A stretch of 64,000 bases of DNA from Paenibacillus taihuensis (GTDB lineage: Bacteria; Bacillota; Bacilli; Paenibacillales; Paenibacillaceae), in contig NZ_QTTN01000009.1 of NCBI RefSeq assembly GCF_003386535.1, positions 1 to 64,000 on the forward strand, written 5' to 3'. The notes beneath the pieces were generated by a model. The model worked only from the letters and a program-made list of their open reading frames with translations, was not told the DNA's origin and did not search any database. How positions within the stretch are numbered: the stretch's first letter is position 1; every line of letters begins with the position of its first letter. This document shows, piece after piece, positions 50,644-60,365 of this stretch. The position numbers and the translations under genes were made by a program.

Positions 50644-51861
50644 ATGAATGCAAGCATTCGCTTCTTGAAGCTTACACTGGCGGCAGCCGTCCTGATCGCT
50701 TCCGCGCTGCTCGTCACCGGCTGCTGGAACAGCCGTGAGCTCAATATGCTCGCGATTGTAACCGCAATGTCGATCGATAAAACGGACAATGACGAATATT
50801 CATTGGCATTTCAGGTCGTCATGCCCGGCGAGCTCAGCAATTCGGTGAAAGGCGGAGGAGGAGGCGCGCCTTACTCCGTATACACCGTAAAATCGAAGAC
50901 GCTGTTCGAAGGCATCCGAAAGGCGTCGAAGCAAGTGCCGCGGCAGCTCTTCTTCTCGCACATCCAGGTTGTCATTCTGGGCGAGCGACTCGCCAAGAAC
51001 GGGATCGAGGAAATTTTCGACTTCTTCGAGCGCTCCCACGAGGTTCGACTGACGTCCATGCTGCTCGTTGCGAGAGGAACGAAGCCGGATCTGCTGGTCA
51101 GCACGCTCGTTCCGCTCGCGCCGATTCAGGCGGAAGCCCTGATGGGATCGTCCGAGTTCTCGTCGCGAATTTGGTCAAACTCGCCCAACATCGGCATCGA
51201 CGATGCGATCCGCAAGCTCATCAATCCGGGCGTTGAGCCGTCCATGAGCGGACTTAGGCTCGTCGGCAACGAGGAGGAGGCTACGAAGAAGAGCAGCCTC
51301 GAGACGACAAGGCCGCCCTATCATCTCGAAATTACCGGCGTTGCCCTCTTCCGCGAAGGCAAGCTCGTCGGCTGGCTCGACAATGATAAAGCACGGGGGT
51401 ACATGTTTGTCGTCAACAAGATGAGCAGCACCATCATGAATCTCAGCTGCCAGGACAAGCCTGATGCGCTCGCGCTCGAAGTCATTAAGAGCAAGACGAA
51501 GACGGACGTCTCTGTGCAGAATGACCGCGCCAAAGTGAAGATCACCGTCATGGCTGAAGGCAATATATCCGAGGTGAAATGCGCCGTTCCGCTGGACGAT
51601 CTTGCCGAGCTGAACAGGATGGAGAAGGAATGGGGCGATACCGCTATCGCGGATATGACAGGAGCGATCAAGCGCGCGCAATCGCTCCATACCGATGTGT
51701 TCGGCTTCGGCGAGGTGCTGCAGCGGCAGCATCCGAAGCAGTGGAAGAAAGTGGAGAGCCAGTGGGGGGACAAATTTACCGACGCGGAAATTAGTATTGC
51801 GTTCCAGGGTCAGATTTTGCGGACAGGCATGAGAGGCAAATCGCTGATGGAGAAACCTTAG
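50644..51861 (+). CDS. Spore germination lipoprotein, GerXC family
   Basis: The 405-residue protein has a lipoprotein signal ending LLVTGCWNSRELN, the hallmark of Ger(x)C proteins. Cys27 would be the lipidated residue. FVVNKMSSTIMNLSC and VKITVMAEGNISE belong to the conserved C domain. It anchors at the spore inner membrane and is required for receptor function. It is the middle gene of the ger operon. Confidence 0.93.
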   Translation: MNASIRFLKLTLAAAVLIASALLVTGCWNSRELNMLAIVTAMSIDKTDNDEYSLAFQVVMPGELSNSVKGGGGGAPYSVYTVKSKTLFEGIRKASKQVPRQLFFSHIQVVILGERLAKNGIEEIFDFFERSHEVRLTSMLLVARGTKPDLLVSTLVPLAPIQAEALMGSSEFSSRIWSNSPNIGIDDAIRKLINPGVEPSMSGLRLVGNEEEATKKSSLETTRPPYHLEITGVALFREGKLVGWLDNDKARGYMFVVNKMSSTIMNLSCQDKPDALALEVIKSKTKTDVSVQNDRAKVKITVMAEGNISEVKCAVPLDDLAELNRMEKEWGDTAIADMTGAIKRAQSLHTDVFGFGEVLQRQHPKQWKKVESQWGDKFTDAEISIAFQGQILRTGMRGKSLMEKP

Positions 51862-51882
51862 GCTAGCTAGGAGGCATGCGGC

Positions 51883-53007
51883 ATGAAGAAGACGATCGAA
51901 TATATTGGCCCGATTCATCTTTTTGCATGGATTACCTTATTCCAGCTCGGTACGGCTGTCGTCATTCCCGTCGGCATGGATGCGAAGCAGGACGCCTGGC
52001 TCGTCACGCTCACCGGATGCTTGATTGGCATCCTATTCTTCGCCATCGTAAGCGGGGGCTTGTACAGGCTGTATCCCAGCTTGATGTTTACGACTTATAC
52101 GCGCCGAATTATCGGGCCTTTCCTAGGCTGGCTGCTCGGCTTCGGCTACCTGCTCTATTTCATGTACATCGCGAGCCGGAATACGCGCGACTTCATCGAT
52201 CTGCTTACGGCCGCTGCCTATGATGCGACCCCTATGTTTGCTCTAGGCGTGTTTATGCTTATCGCGGTCGGCTACATCATTAGCCTGGGAATCGAAGTAT
52301 ATGCCCGTACGGCGTTCATCTTCTTCTTGATGTGCTGCGGCGTGTTTATGTTTATTATCCTCTTGGTCATCTTGTCGGACCTGTCGGATTTCCACCGCAT
52401 CCAGCCCATTCTAGGAGAAGGCTGGAAGCCGATCTGGAAAGCGCTGCTCCCGACCGGACTCACGTTCCCTTTCGGTGAGATGATCGTCATGACGATGTTT
52501 CTGCCCTATCTGAACAAGAAGTATAAAGCAGTGCGGATTACGACGGGGGCTATGGCATTCAGTGCGGTTCTGCTGTGCATCGCGACCTTCGTTAACATCT
52601 CTGTGCTCGGCGTCGAGATCGCATCAAGAGCGACCTTCCCGCTATTCACCTCACTAAGCCGGCTAAGGCTTGCCGAAATCGTACAGAGGCTGGACTCCGT
52701 CGTGCTGTTCCTGCTCATCATTACGAGCTTCTTCAAGATCGGCACGTTCATGTTCGCCTCCATCCTGGCGGCGAGCGATCTGTTCAAGGTCAGCAACTAC
52801 AAGACGCTCGTCATGCCGATCGGCGTCATCGTGCTGCTCACTTCGCTGACCATTGCAGGCAACTTGACCGAGCACTTGAAGGAAGGGCTCAAGCTCGTCC
52901 CGTACTACATGCACCTTCCCTTGCAATTTGCGATTCCGATCTGCTTATGGCTTATTGGCTTGATTCGACGGGGCATTCGTAACAGACGTTCTGCTGCTTC
53001 CTCCTGA
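51883..53007 (+). CDS. Spore germination permease-like protein, GerXB family
   Basis: The 374-residue protein has about ten membrane helices and belongs to the APC-superfamily GerB group (GPIHLFAWITLFQLGTAVV, FPFGEMIVMTMFLPYL). It is the putative germinant-binding subunit. AGGAGG precedes the ATG. Its last 21 codons overlap the 3' end of a convergent small gene on the other strand. Confidence 0.92.
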   Translation: MKKTIEYIGPIHLFAWITLFQLGTAVVIPVGMDAKQDAWLVTLTGCLIGILFFAIVSGGLYRLYPSLMFTTYTRRIIGPFLGWLLGFGYLLYFMYIASRNTRDFIDLLTAAAYDATPMFALGVFMLIAVGYIISLGIEVYARTAFIFFLMCCGVFMFIILLVILSDLSDFHRIQPILGEGWKPIWKALLPTGLTFPFGEMIVMTMFLPYLNKKYKAVRITTGAMAFSAVLLCIATFVNISVLGVEIASRATFPLFTSLSRLRLAEIVQRLDSVVLFLLIITSFFKIGTFMFASILAASDLFKVSNYKTLVMPIGVIVLLTSLTIAGNLTEHLKEGLKLVPYYMHLPLQFAIPICLWLIGLIRRGIRNRRSAASS

Positions 53008-53433
53008 ACGAGCGCCGGCTTTGGAAGACGTGCCGTCTGAACCGCCTGAACTGCCTGAACCGTCTGGACTGCCTGAACTGCCTGAACCGTCTGGACTGCC
53101 TGAACTGCCTGAACTGCCTGAACTGCCTGAACTGCCTGAGCTACCCGAACTGCCTGAACTGCCTGAACGGCCATTGCTAGAACCACCATTGCGATCTGTC
53201 TGTTTGCCTGGCAGCATGCGCTGTACCAACAAGTAGAGCGACTTGCGGAAGAACATGAAAATTAAGCCGAGCAAAAGAAATTTCTCAATCGGATCAAGCA
53301 TCAGAAACGGAAACGTGAAATTGCGAATCATCCGGTGTGTCGACAGGTTCATCAGCATATCCATCGTTAAGTCGACGGCAAGGAGACTTGGCAGAAGCAG
53401 CGCAAAAACCGCGTAGGGCTTCACATTTTTCAT
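52945..53433 (-). CDS. Small two-helix membrane protein with GSS repeat tail
   Basis: The 162-residue protein starts with two hydrophobic segments (about 7-27 and 46-64) containing LMLDPIEKFLLLGLIFMFF. Arg/Lys-rich sequence comes next, then a Gly-Ser-Ser/Pro-Asp-Gly repeat tail of about 45 residues encoded by a 9-nt minisatellite. A basic end overlaps gerXB by 63 bases, tail to tail. The Shine-Dalgarno sequence is weak (CGGAG, 12 bases). I do not know the family; similar short membrane proteins may accompany ger operons in Paenibacillus. It may be a real gene whose tail length varies. Confidence 0.55.
   Translation of the reverse strand: MKNVKPYAVFALLLPSLLAVDLTMDMLMNLSTHRMIRNFTFPFLMLDPIEKFLLLGLIFMFFRKSLYLLVQRMLPGKQTDRNGGSSNGRSGSSGSSGSSGSSGSSGSSGSSGSPDGSGSSGSPDGSGSSGGSDGTSSKAGARSGGSSRTSVTNAPSNQANKP
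53038..53170. repeat. 9-nt minisatellite (CTGCCTGAA units)
   Basis: About fourteen tandem or near-tandem copies of CTGCCTGAA, with variants such as CCGTCTGGA, sit inside the small membrane protein gene. On the minus strand they encode Gly-Ser-Ser units. Array length is likely to vary among strains. Confidence 0.85.
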
Positions 53434-53506
53434 AACTGGCTCACGCTCCGTTTCTCTTCGTTGAACGTATTATTTCCCAAAATGCCACCGGACACGCATG
53501 AACGAC

Positions 53507-53535
53507 AAAGACCGCCAGCTATGCTGACGGCCTTT
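53507..53535 (-). terminator. Probable terminator of the two-component operon
   Basis: AAAGACCGCCAGC (from 53507) pairs with GCTGACGGCCTTT (ending 53535) with two mismatches. It lies 18 bases after the response regulator stop. The T-run is short. Confidence 0.6.
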
Positions 53536-53552
53536 CCTTGCATCTGTTCCTT

Positions 53553-55187
53553 TTACGCCTTCTCCTGATATTCACCCGGAGGAATGCCAAAAAACTGTTT
53601 AAACACGTGAGAAAAGTGCTTGACGCTGACGTAGCCGACCTTCTCCGAAACGGCATACACTTTATGGGCTGGCTTAACCCGAAGCAGCTTGGCGGCATGC
53701 TCCATGCGGACGCGCGTCAAGAACTTAATATACGATTCATTATCGTTCTGCTGGAACAGATTGCTAAGGTACCCCGGAGTAACGCCCGTTTTCTCCGCAA
53801 TAAGCGCGAGGCTAATCGGTTCCGCATAATGATCCATGATGTAAGCTTTGGCTTTCTTGACGATTTCGTGCTCTTCTTCGCCTGCCGTCTCCGGCCAAGT
53901 AAAGCCTGCAAGCGCAAGCGGCTGAAGCATATCGCGGAAAACCGAAGAAACCGTCTCCTGCGATGCCGATGCGGACAATCGCTCCTGCCTGCTGGCCTGC
54001 TGCAAGCGCAGCATGGCGCTCTCATAATCGGTCAGCGGCGCATCCTCCTGGCTTCTGCGCAGGCTGCGAAGCAGAAACAGCCCGAACCGGAGCAGATGCT
54101 CGGCCGAATAAGCGTCCATGAGCTCGATGTAGGATTTGAGCGCCAACGCAAAAGCGCTGCCATGCGGCTCCGCCATCGCGGATCGAATCCCTGCAACGGC
54201 TCTTTCCAATTTCGTAATGTCATGAACACCGGCACCGGCTCCAGCTTCAGCACTGTCGTCCGCGAACAAGCAAGCTGAAGAATAGAAGAGCCTTTTTTTC
54301 AAAAGCGAGAGCGCTTTGCGATACGATACATTCAGCTGAAGCGATTCGTTCTCTACGGTACCGATTGCTCCCCAGACCTCAAGCCCTGTCATCGTCCGCA
54401 TCGTTTCGCTGATGCTCGCGAACAGCCGCCGGCACTTTCCCGCCAGCTCAGCTTCGTTGTCCGCGGTAACGAGGAGACAGGTCCGCTGCTCCCTATCGAA
54501 AAATGGCGTCGCGCCCGTCTCAGCAGCGGTAAGCTCGGCCGCAGCCTGATGCATAATATAGTGAAACATCGGCAGATCGCGCGGCGAAATGTCCCTCTTC
54601 AGCAGCTGGCCTTCGTCCAGCTCAAGCGCCATAACGACGCCTTCGGCTTCAATCAGGCTGGCTTTCATTCGGTACAGCAAAGGATATAGCGCTTTGATCT
54701 CCGCGTAATTCTCGGAAATGACGGCTTGCAGGAAATGGTGAACAACCTGCGTTCTGGTCGTTTCAGACAAGCCGACCATCGTCTCGTGGGCGATCCTTCT
54801 GGCATGTTCCAGCTTGAGTTGTTCCGCTAATTTGCTGAGCATGCCGATAAGCTCCGTCTTGACGACCGGCTTGAGCAAATACTCGCAAACGCCATGGCGC
54901 ATCGCTTCTTGAACGAGGGCGAACTCGTCATATCCCGATAGAATGACGATTTTCAAATTCGGGTACAGCTGCGCCGCGTTGCGAGACAGCTCTAGCCCGT
55001 CCATGACCGGCATCTTGATATCCGTAAGGAGCAAGTCAACCTGGCGCCCGTCTCCCAGCAGGTCAAGCGCCTCCTGTCCGTCCCCGGCTTCTCCCTCGAA
55101 TTGCCACTCGGCATGCAGCTCCGACAGATGATTCCTGATGAATTCGCGCGTCAACGGCTCGTCGTCGACGACAAATAAACGATACAT
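53553..55187 (-). CDS. YesN-like response regulator with AraC output domain
   Basis: The 544-residue protein has an N-terminal receiver domain (VVDDEPLTREF, phospho-acceptor D56 in DLLLTDIKMP, Lys near 106). A central YesN-type region follows, then a C-terminal AraC HTH (ISLALIAEKTGVTPGYLSNLF, VSEKVGYVSVKHFSHVFKQFF). It is phosphorylated by the histidine kinase immediately upstream (12-base gap). It probably activates the divergent binding-protein/permease/GH66 operon. Confidence 0.92.
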   Translation of the reverse strand: MYRLFVVDDEPLTREFIRNHLSELHAEWQFEGEAGDGQEALDLLGDGRQVDLLLTDIKMPVMDGLELSRNAAQLYPNLKIVILSGYDEFALVQEAMRHGVCEYLLKPVVKTELIGMLSKLAEQLKLEHARRIAHETMVGLSETTRTQVVHHFLQAVISENYAEIKALYPLLYRMKASLIEAEGVVMALELDEGQLLKRDISPRDLPMFHYIMHQAAAELTAAETGATPFFDREQRTCLLVTADNEAELAGKCRRLFASISETMRTMTGLEVWGAIGTVENESLQLNVSYRKALSLLKKRLFYSSACLFADDSAEAGAGAGVHDITKLERAVAGIRSAMAEPHGSAFALALKSYIELMDAYSAEHLLRFGLFLLRSLRRSQEDAPLTDYESAMLRLQQASRQERLSASASQETVSSVFRDMLQPLALAGFTWPETAGEEEHEIVKKAKAYIMDHYAEPISLALIAEKTGVTPGYLSNLFQQNDNESYIKFLTRVRMEHAAKLLRVKPAHKVYAVSEKVGYVSVKHFSHVFKQFFGIPPGEYQEKA

Positions 55188-55199
55188 TCGCGTTCCTCC

Positions 55200-57014
55200 T
55201 TAGGCTGCTTCGCCGGGCAGCGTGATGATGACCATCGTTCCTTTGCCAAGCGCGCTATGGATGCTCAAGCCGTAATCGCTCCCGTATTTGGCCTTGATCC
55301 GCTTGTTCACGTTGACCAGCCCAATTCCATTATGGGAAGAAGTCCCAGCCCCAGCCGGAGACGCAGCCGGAGACGCAATCTCGGAATCGTCCATTGCGCT
55401 TACTTTCGCCTGCAGACGGGCGAGCGCGTTCTCGTCCATGCCGACTCCGTCGTCTTCGACAATCAGCTTGAGGACGCTTCCGTTTCTTTCGGAGCGGATC
55501 GAGACGGTCGTCTTCTCCTTCCGCTTCTCGCAGGAGTGATGAATCGAATTCTCGACGATCGGCTGTATCATGAACGAAGGAATTCGCATCGCATGCAAGG
55601 ATGGCTCGATGTCGACGGAGTAAGCCAATCGGCCGTCGTATCGGCTGCACTGAATGCCCAGGTAAGCATGCAGCAGATCGATTTCCCGCTGCAGGGTGAC
55701 ATCCTTATCTCCCTGCGTCATGCTGCGCATGATGCTGCTCAGCCTGTTGATATGGTCGATCGCCTGCTCCACTTTGCCGGACTGCATGGACAGGCTGATC
55801 AAATTCAGCGTATTGAACAGAAAATGCGGACGGATCTGGCTGTGCAGCGCGCTGATCTGGGCTTCCTTCTGCAGCAGCTTCGTCTCATATACTTCCTTGA
55901 CGAGCTCGGTATTGGCCGACAGCATGTCGCTGATCTTGGACACGAGCCGGTTGAAGGCGAAACCGAGATACCCGATTTCGTCGCGGCGCATGCTTTGAAA
56001 GCGAAGATCCAGGTGGCCGTTCTCCACTTCCTTCATAAGCCGGACGATCGCGAGCAGCGGCCGGACGAAGCGGCGGATGATCAGGACGAGCACCAGCAAG
56101 GCGAACAAGCAGCTGGCAACCGCGAATATAAACGCCATATTGCGCGTTTTGAGCGCATGCTGGTTCATCTCGGAAACGGAATTCACCGAAACGACTTTCC
56201 AGCCTAGCTTCGGTATGGAAGCGGTGTTCACCAAGTAACCGTCCACGATCCGGCTGCCCGTGACGCCCGTATTCGCGGCAGCAAGCGTCTGGAACCGGGA
56301 ATTGGTCGAATAGATGGACAGATTGCGATCATCGAGGAGATACAGGCCTCCGTTCTGTGTCATCTTCGCTTTGTCGCAGATGGCGACAATCCCTTCATAG
56401 TTGGCGTCCGCCTTGATAACGCCGATAATTTTCTGGGTATTGCTTATGCTCCGCAGCTGCTTGACAATAGAGAAAACGCTTACTTTTTCGTTCGCATTCG
56501 GCTGCATGTAATTAGGCACGAAGATGTACTCTTGGGTTTTGAGCGCGCGCTTATACCATGTATAGGTTTCAGGCTTGTCGTCAGGCACGATCTTCGTCGG
56601 CAGCCTGGCGCTGGAGTAAATTTGGTCCGTCATGATCGAGATGCGCAGGATGTCCTTGCGCGGATAAATCATCATATCGTCGAGAAAGCCTTCGATAAGC
56701 CGTCTCTTCTCGAGCTGCCCAAGCTCTGTCGCCGGAGGAGCGTCCTCAAGCGATGCCATGACCGCGGCATTCCGGTACGGAAACAGCGTAAGCCGGTACA
56801 AGTCGTCGAGGTACGTGTCTATATTGAGCGAAACCTGCTCGATGATCTGCTGGACACGCTGCGAGGATTGGTTCTCGAAGTCCTTCGTATATTGCACGTA
56901 GGAAAGATAGGATTCCAGGAAGACGGAGCCCAGAATAAGCATGCCCGTCATTAGGAGAAGCTTCGTCTTGATGCTCCAGTCGCGGTACCTCATGAAGCCT
57001 GCGGCAGTTCTCAT
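55200..57014 (-). CDS. YesM-like sensor histidine kinase
   Basis: The 604-residue membrane kinase has helices at about 16-36 and 293-313 flanking an extracellular Cache-type sensor. A HAMP region (LLAIVRLMKEVENGHLDLRF) and a His_kinase module (QIRPHFLFNTLNLIS, H397) follow. The ATPase domain is shown by VEDDGVGMDE and GIGLVNVNKR. It senses an external sugar and phosphorylates the YesN-like partner. AAAGGTG precedes the ATG by about eight bases. It is divergent from the sugar-binding protein gene. Confidence 0.92.
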   Translation of the reverse strand: MRTAAGFMRYRDWSIKTKLLLMTGMLILGSVFLESYLSYVQYTKDFENQSSQRVQQIIEQVSLNIDTYLDDLYRLTLFPYRNAAVMASLEDAPPATELGQLEKRRLIEGFLDDMMIYPRKDILRISIMTDQIYSSARLPTKIVPDDKPETYTWYKRALKTQEYIFVPNYMQPNANEKVSVFSIVKQLRSISNTQKIIGVIKADANYEGIVAICDKAKMTQNGGLYLLDDRNLSIYSTNSRFQTLAAANTGVTGSRIVDGYLVNTASIPKLGWKVVSVNSVSEMNQHALKTRNMAFIFAVASCLFALLVLVLIIRRFVRPLLAIVRLMKEVENGHLDLRFQSMRRDEIGYLGFAFNRLVSKISDMLSANTELVKEVYETKLLQKEAQISALHSQIRPHFLFNTLNLISLSMQSGKVEQAIDHINRLSSIMRSMTQGDKDVTLQREIDLLHAYLGIQCSRYDGRLAYSVDIEPSLHAMRIPSFMIQPIVENSIHHSCEKRKEKTTVSIRSERNGSVLKLIVEDDGVGMDENALARLQAKVSAMDDSEIASPAASPAGAGTSSHNGIGLVNVNKRIKAKYGSDYGLSIHSALGKGTMVIITLPGEAA

Positions 57015-57192
57015 GCGAATTCACCTTTCCATCCCCTATTGTATGCGTCTTCATTATACAAGAAGGCGGATGCTTGCCGTAACCGTTTCTAGAAATCCCG
57101 TACCAAAAGTCGAATTTTCCGGTGTTTCGTCCACGATCGGGCTGCCGTTATGATGAATGTGCAAGCGACAAGACAAAAGGGAGGAAATGAAA

Positions 57193-58593
57193 GTGGTACA
57201 CAAAAAATTGTCTTTGCTTCTGTGCTCGATGCTAATCGTGGGGGGACTGGCCGGTTGCGGAAAAAATAATAACGAAAGGGCAGACGCGCCGTCGGATTCA
57301 GGCAGCGCCTCGACTTCGTCTACGAATTCGAACGCGGCTTCCGATTCGTCTTCGAATGATTCGTCTTCTTCCTCGAACGAAGACAGCCCCGCCTCGCAGG
57401 AGAAAGTAACGCTCAAATTCTTCACCGGCAAGGTAGAGACGGTAGATCTGATCAATTCCTTCATTCAGCAGTTCGAAGCGGAAAACCCGAACATTCACGT
57501 CGAGCAAGAATACCAGAAGGACGCGAGCAGCGTCATCAAGGTGAAATTCGCTTCCGGCGACGTTCCGGACATTACGACGGTTGTCGCGCAAGACTACATC
57601 GACCAAGGCAAGTACCTCGATCTGTCGAATGAGTCGTTCTGGTCCCGCATTCTTCCCGCCATCAAGGATCTGTGCACGGACATCAAGACAGGCAAACAGT
57701 TCAAGGTCGCAACGAACGTCACGATGGCAGGCATCTTCTATAACAAGAAAATATTTTCGGAGCTGGGCTTGAAAGAAGCTTCAACGTGGACCGAGTTTCA
57801 AGGCAACCTGCAAACGATCCACGACAAGAAGCCCGATGTCGTGCCGATGTTCCTCGCCGGCAAAGATTCCTGGACGCTCGGCCACCTGATCGAGTTCATG
57901 GCGCACGGCGTCGTCAAGCAGCAGCTCGGCGTAACGGAAGCGCGGAAAGCGTTCATTAACAACGATTCCGGCAAGCTGAAGTTCGATGCGCCAGGCAGCG
58001 GCATCGATCTGCTCGCGGGACACCTCCTAGACCTGAAGAAAGCCGGTCTGATCAACAAGGATGCGCTCACGGCAACGTACGACAACCAGAAGGAAGCTTT
58101 CACAAGCGGTAAATCCGCACTCTTCACGCAAGGCATGTGGGTGCTGGGCGACCTGCTCAAGCTGAACCCTGACATGGCTGGCGACATCGGTTTCTCTCCG
58201 TTCCCTGCGCTCGCTGACAACCTGAAGCCCGTCACGCTGTCCGCCGAAGATTCCGTTTACGCCATTACGTCGGAATCCAAGCATCCCGAAGAAGCGAAGA
58301 AGTTTCTGGACTTCCTGTTCAAGCCTGAGAACCTGAAGGCATACAGCGAATTCCTGAAGCAGCCGTCCGCGTTCACCGATGTCAACGCGGATTGGGGTCC
58401 GCTGAAGGATCAAGCTTCCGCCGCTCTTGCAGCCGGCGTGAACATCGCATTCACGGATTCGCCTGCCGGCTTCTCCGGCGACGATGCGGGCCGCATGATG
58501 CAAGAACTGCTGGCGGGCAAATATAAAACATCGCAAGACTTTGCCAAAGCCTACACGGAAGCATGGAATAAAGGCTGGGGCACGACGAAATAA
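57193..58593 (+). CDS. Sugar ABC transporter substrate-binding lipoprotein (family 1)
   Basis: The roughly 466-residue protein has a lipobox (MLIVGGLAGCGK) followed by a Ser/Asn/Asp linker. The mature domain resembles MalE/MsmE-type binding proteins (VTLKFFTGKVETVDLINSFIQ, FASGDVPDITTVVAQDY, GKSALFTQGMWVLGD). It collects oligosaccharides outside the cell. GTG at 57193 is eight bases after GGAGG; the ATG at 57187 is only two bases away and therefore less likely. It is first gene of the operon with two permeases and a GH66 enzyme, so isomaltooligosaccharides are a sensible ligand. Confidence 0.9.
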   Translation: MVHKKLSLLLCSMLIVGGLAGCGKNNNERADAPSDSGSASTSSTNSNAASDSSSNDSSSSSNEDSPASQEKVTLKFFTGKVETVDLINSFIQQFEAENPNIHVEQEYQKDASSVIKVKFASGDVPDITTVVAQDYIDQGKYLDLSNESFWSRILPAIKDLCTDIKTGKQFKVATNVTMAGIFYNKKIFSELGLKEASTWTEFQGNLQTIHDKKPDVVPMFLAGKDSWTLGHLIEFMAHGVVKQQLGVTEARKAFINNDSGKLKFDAPGSGIDLLAGHLLDLKKAGLINKDALTATYDNQKEAFTSGKSALFTQGMWVLGDLLKLNPDMAGDIGFSPFPALADNLKPVTLSAEDSVYAITSESKHPEEAKKFLDFLFKPENLKAYSEFLKQPSAFTDVNADWGPLKDQASAALAAGVNIAFTDSPAGFSGDDAGRMMQELLAGKYKTSQDFAKAYTEAWNKGWGTTK

Positions 58594-58648
58594 GACGGCA
58601 GATTCGCATTGCTTATTCCGAATATGACTTGTTCAGGAGAGAGAAACC

Positions 58649-59530
58649 ATGCAAACCTTCAGAAAGCTAAGCGCGAATCTGCATCTGTACATGGCGGTTC
58701 CCGCCATCCTGCTGTTCGGCGTCTTCTTCATCTATCCGCTGACCAGAGGAATCGGGATCAGCTTGACGGATTCGAACGGGATTACGGCACCGCATTTCAT
58801 CGGCATCAGAAACTTCATCGATTTCTTTCATGATGATCGCGCCAGGACCGATGTGCGGAATACGATTTTGTTCGCGCTGGGTAGCGCTCCGCTGCTGAAT
58901 ATGTTCGGGTTGCTCTACGCCCTGCTGCTCGACCGGAAGATGGCCGGCAAAGGAATCGTGCGGACGATCGTCTATTTGCCGGCCGTCATCAGCCCGCTCA
59001 TCATGGGCTATATCTGGTACTTTATCCTCCAGCCCGAGCGCGGCTACATTTCGCATGTGCTCCAACAAGTGGGACTGGAAAGCTGGGACGTAAACTGGCT
59101 CGGGGTGAGCTCCTCCGCTCTTGTCGTGCTGATTCTGGTAAACGTATGGCAATACGTCGGCATGACGATGATCATATTCTTGGCCGGCCTGCAATCCATC
59201 CCTGCCGAATTGTACGAAGCAGCCCGAATCGATGGAGCGGGCGACCGCTCCTCGTTATGGCATATTACGCTGCCGCTGCTCTATCCGGCGATCAAGATCA
59301 ACGTCGTCACGAATATTATCGGCTCCTTGTCCGTCTTCGACATTATCGTCTCGCTGACGGACGGCGGGCCCGGCTACGCGACCGAATCGCTCAGCATTTA
59401 CATCCTTCGCATGCTTTACGGCAATTCCACCGGCTACTCCACGGCGGTAGCACTGATTATGTTCATCATCATCATCATCCCGGTCTTCGTCTTTCTTAAA
59501 CTGACGAGAAAACGCGAATACGAGCTGTAA
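58649..59530 (+). CDS. Sugar ABC transporter permease, MalF-like
   Basis: The 293-residue membrane protein has about six helices and the permease loop EAARIDGAGDRSSLWHITLPLLYPA (EAA motif). It forms the channel with the next gene's product. No ATPase gene is present in the operon, so a shared MsmX-type ATPase is expected elsewhere in the genome. Confidence 0.92.
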   Translation: MQTFRKLSANLHLYMAVPAILLFGVFFIYPLTRGIGISLTDSNGITAPHFIGIRNFIDFFHDDRARTDVRNTILFALGSAPLLNMFGLLYALLLDRKMAGKGIVRTIVYLPAVISPLIMGYIWYFILQPERGYISHVLQQVGLESWDVNWLGVSSSALVVLILVNVWQYVGMTMIIFLAGLQSIPAELYEAARIDGAGDRSSLWHITLPLLYPAIKINVVTNIIGSLSVFDIIVSLTDGGPGYATESLSIYILRMLYGNSTGYSTAVALIMFIIIIIPVFVFLKLTRKREYEL

Positions 59531-59543
59531 GGGGGAGCATCCT

Positions 59544-60365
59544 GTGAAAACCGTATCCACGGCGTTCAAATACGCCATCGTCGCCTTCATCGTCCTTATC
59601 GCGCTCATTCCGTTTTACGTGCTGCTTTACTTGGCTCTGAACGCTCCGTCCAGCCATTCGTTCCGCGGCCTCTTCCTCGTGCCGGAATTCCATTTCGCCA
59701 ACTTCGCAGAGGCCTGGAAGGGCTCGAAGATCGACAAGTCGATCTTCAATTCGCTGGTGATTACGAGCGGGGCGGTTGCGCTGATCGTGCTTGTCTCAAG
59801 CAGCGCCGGCTATTCCATCGCCCGCTTCCGGCATAAGGCGAACGCGCTTATCTTCAACACGCTGCTCCTGTGCTTGACCATTCCGGCGATCATCATAACC
59901 GTTCCGCTGTATTCGCTGATGAAATCCATTCACGGCATCAATACGCATTGGGCGATGATTCTGCTCATGGCCGCCAATGCGATGCCCTTATCCGTATTCT
60001 TGTATTCGAGCTTCATCCGTACGCTCCCCAAGGAGGTCGAGGAATCGGCCATTATCGACGGCTGCACGTATTTCACCGCGTTCTGGCGAATAACCTTTCA
60101 CTTCGTAAGACCGGTAACTTCGGCCGTCGTCATCTTGACGGGCCTTGGCATTTGGAATAATTACGGGCAGGCGGTCTTCTTCCTGCAAAAGCAAGAGATG
60201 CGCACGGTTCCTCTCGCCGTGTCGATGTTCTTCCAGACCTATGGCGCCGAGTGGAACAAGATGGCCGCAACCGCATTGATCGGCCTGCTGCCCGCCGTCG
60301 CCGTGTTTCTCGTCTTTCAGAAATATTTCATTAAAGGCATCATGGCCGGAGCGCTGAAAGGATGA
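59544..60365 (+). CDS. Sugar ABC transporter permease, MalG-like
   Basis: The 273-residue membrane protein is of the MalG type, with the loop EVEESAIIDGCTYFTAFWRITFHF and AIVAFIVLIALIPFYVLLYLAL at its N-terminus. The annotated start (GTG) follows GGGGGAG. Its stop overlaps the GH66 start by four bases. Confidence 0.92.
   Translation: MKTVSTAFKYAIVAFIVLIALIPFYVLLYLALNAPSSHSFRGLFLVPEFHFANFAEAWKGSKIDKSIFNSLVITSGAVALIVLVSSSAGYSIARFRHKANALIFNTLLLCLTIPAIIITVPLYSLMKSIHGINTHWAMILLMAANAMPLSVFLYSSFIRTLPKEVEESAIIDGCTYFTAFWRITFHFVRPVTSAVVILTGLGIWNNYGQAVFFLQKQEMRTVPLAVSMFFQTYGAEWNKMAATALIGLLPAVAVFLVFQKYFIKGIMAGALKG

Noticed and set aside
53021-53236. Plus-strand Leu-Pro-Glu repeat protein
   Set aside because: It is the reverse reading of the minisatellite, begins in gerXB and has no start signal; the minus-strand frame has a membrane-protein N-terminus.
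57082-57096. cre-like site before the sugar-binding protein (GTAACCGTTTCTA)
   Set aside because: It misses several conserved cre positions and is not palindromic enough to support a call.
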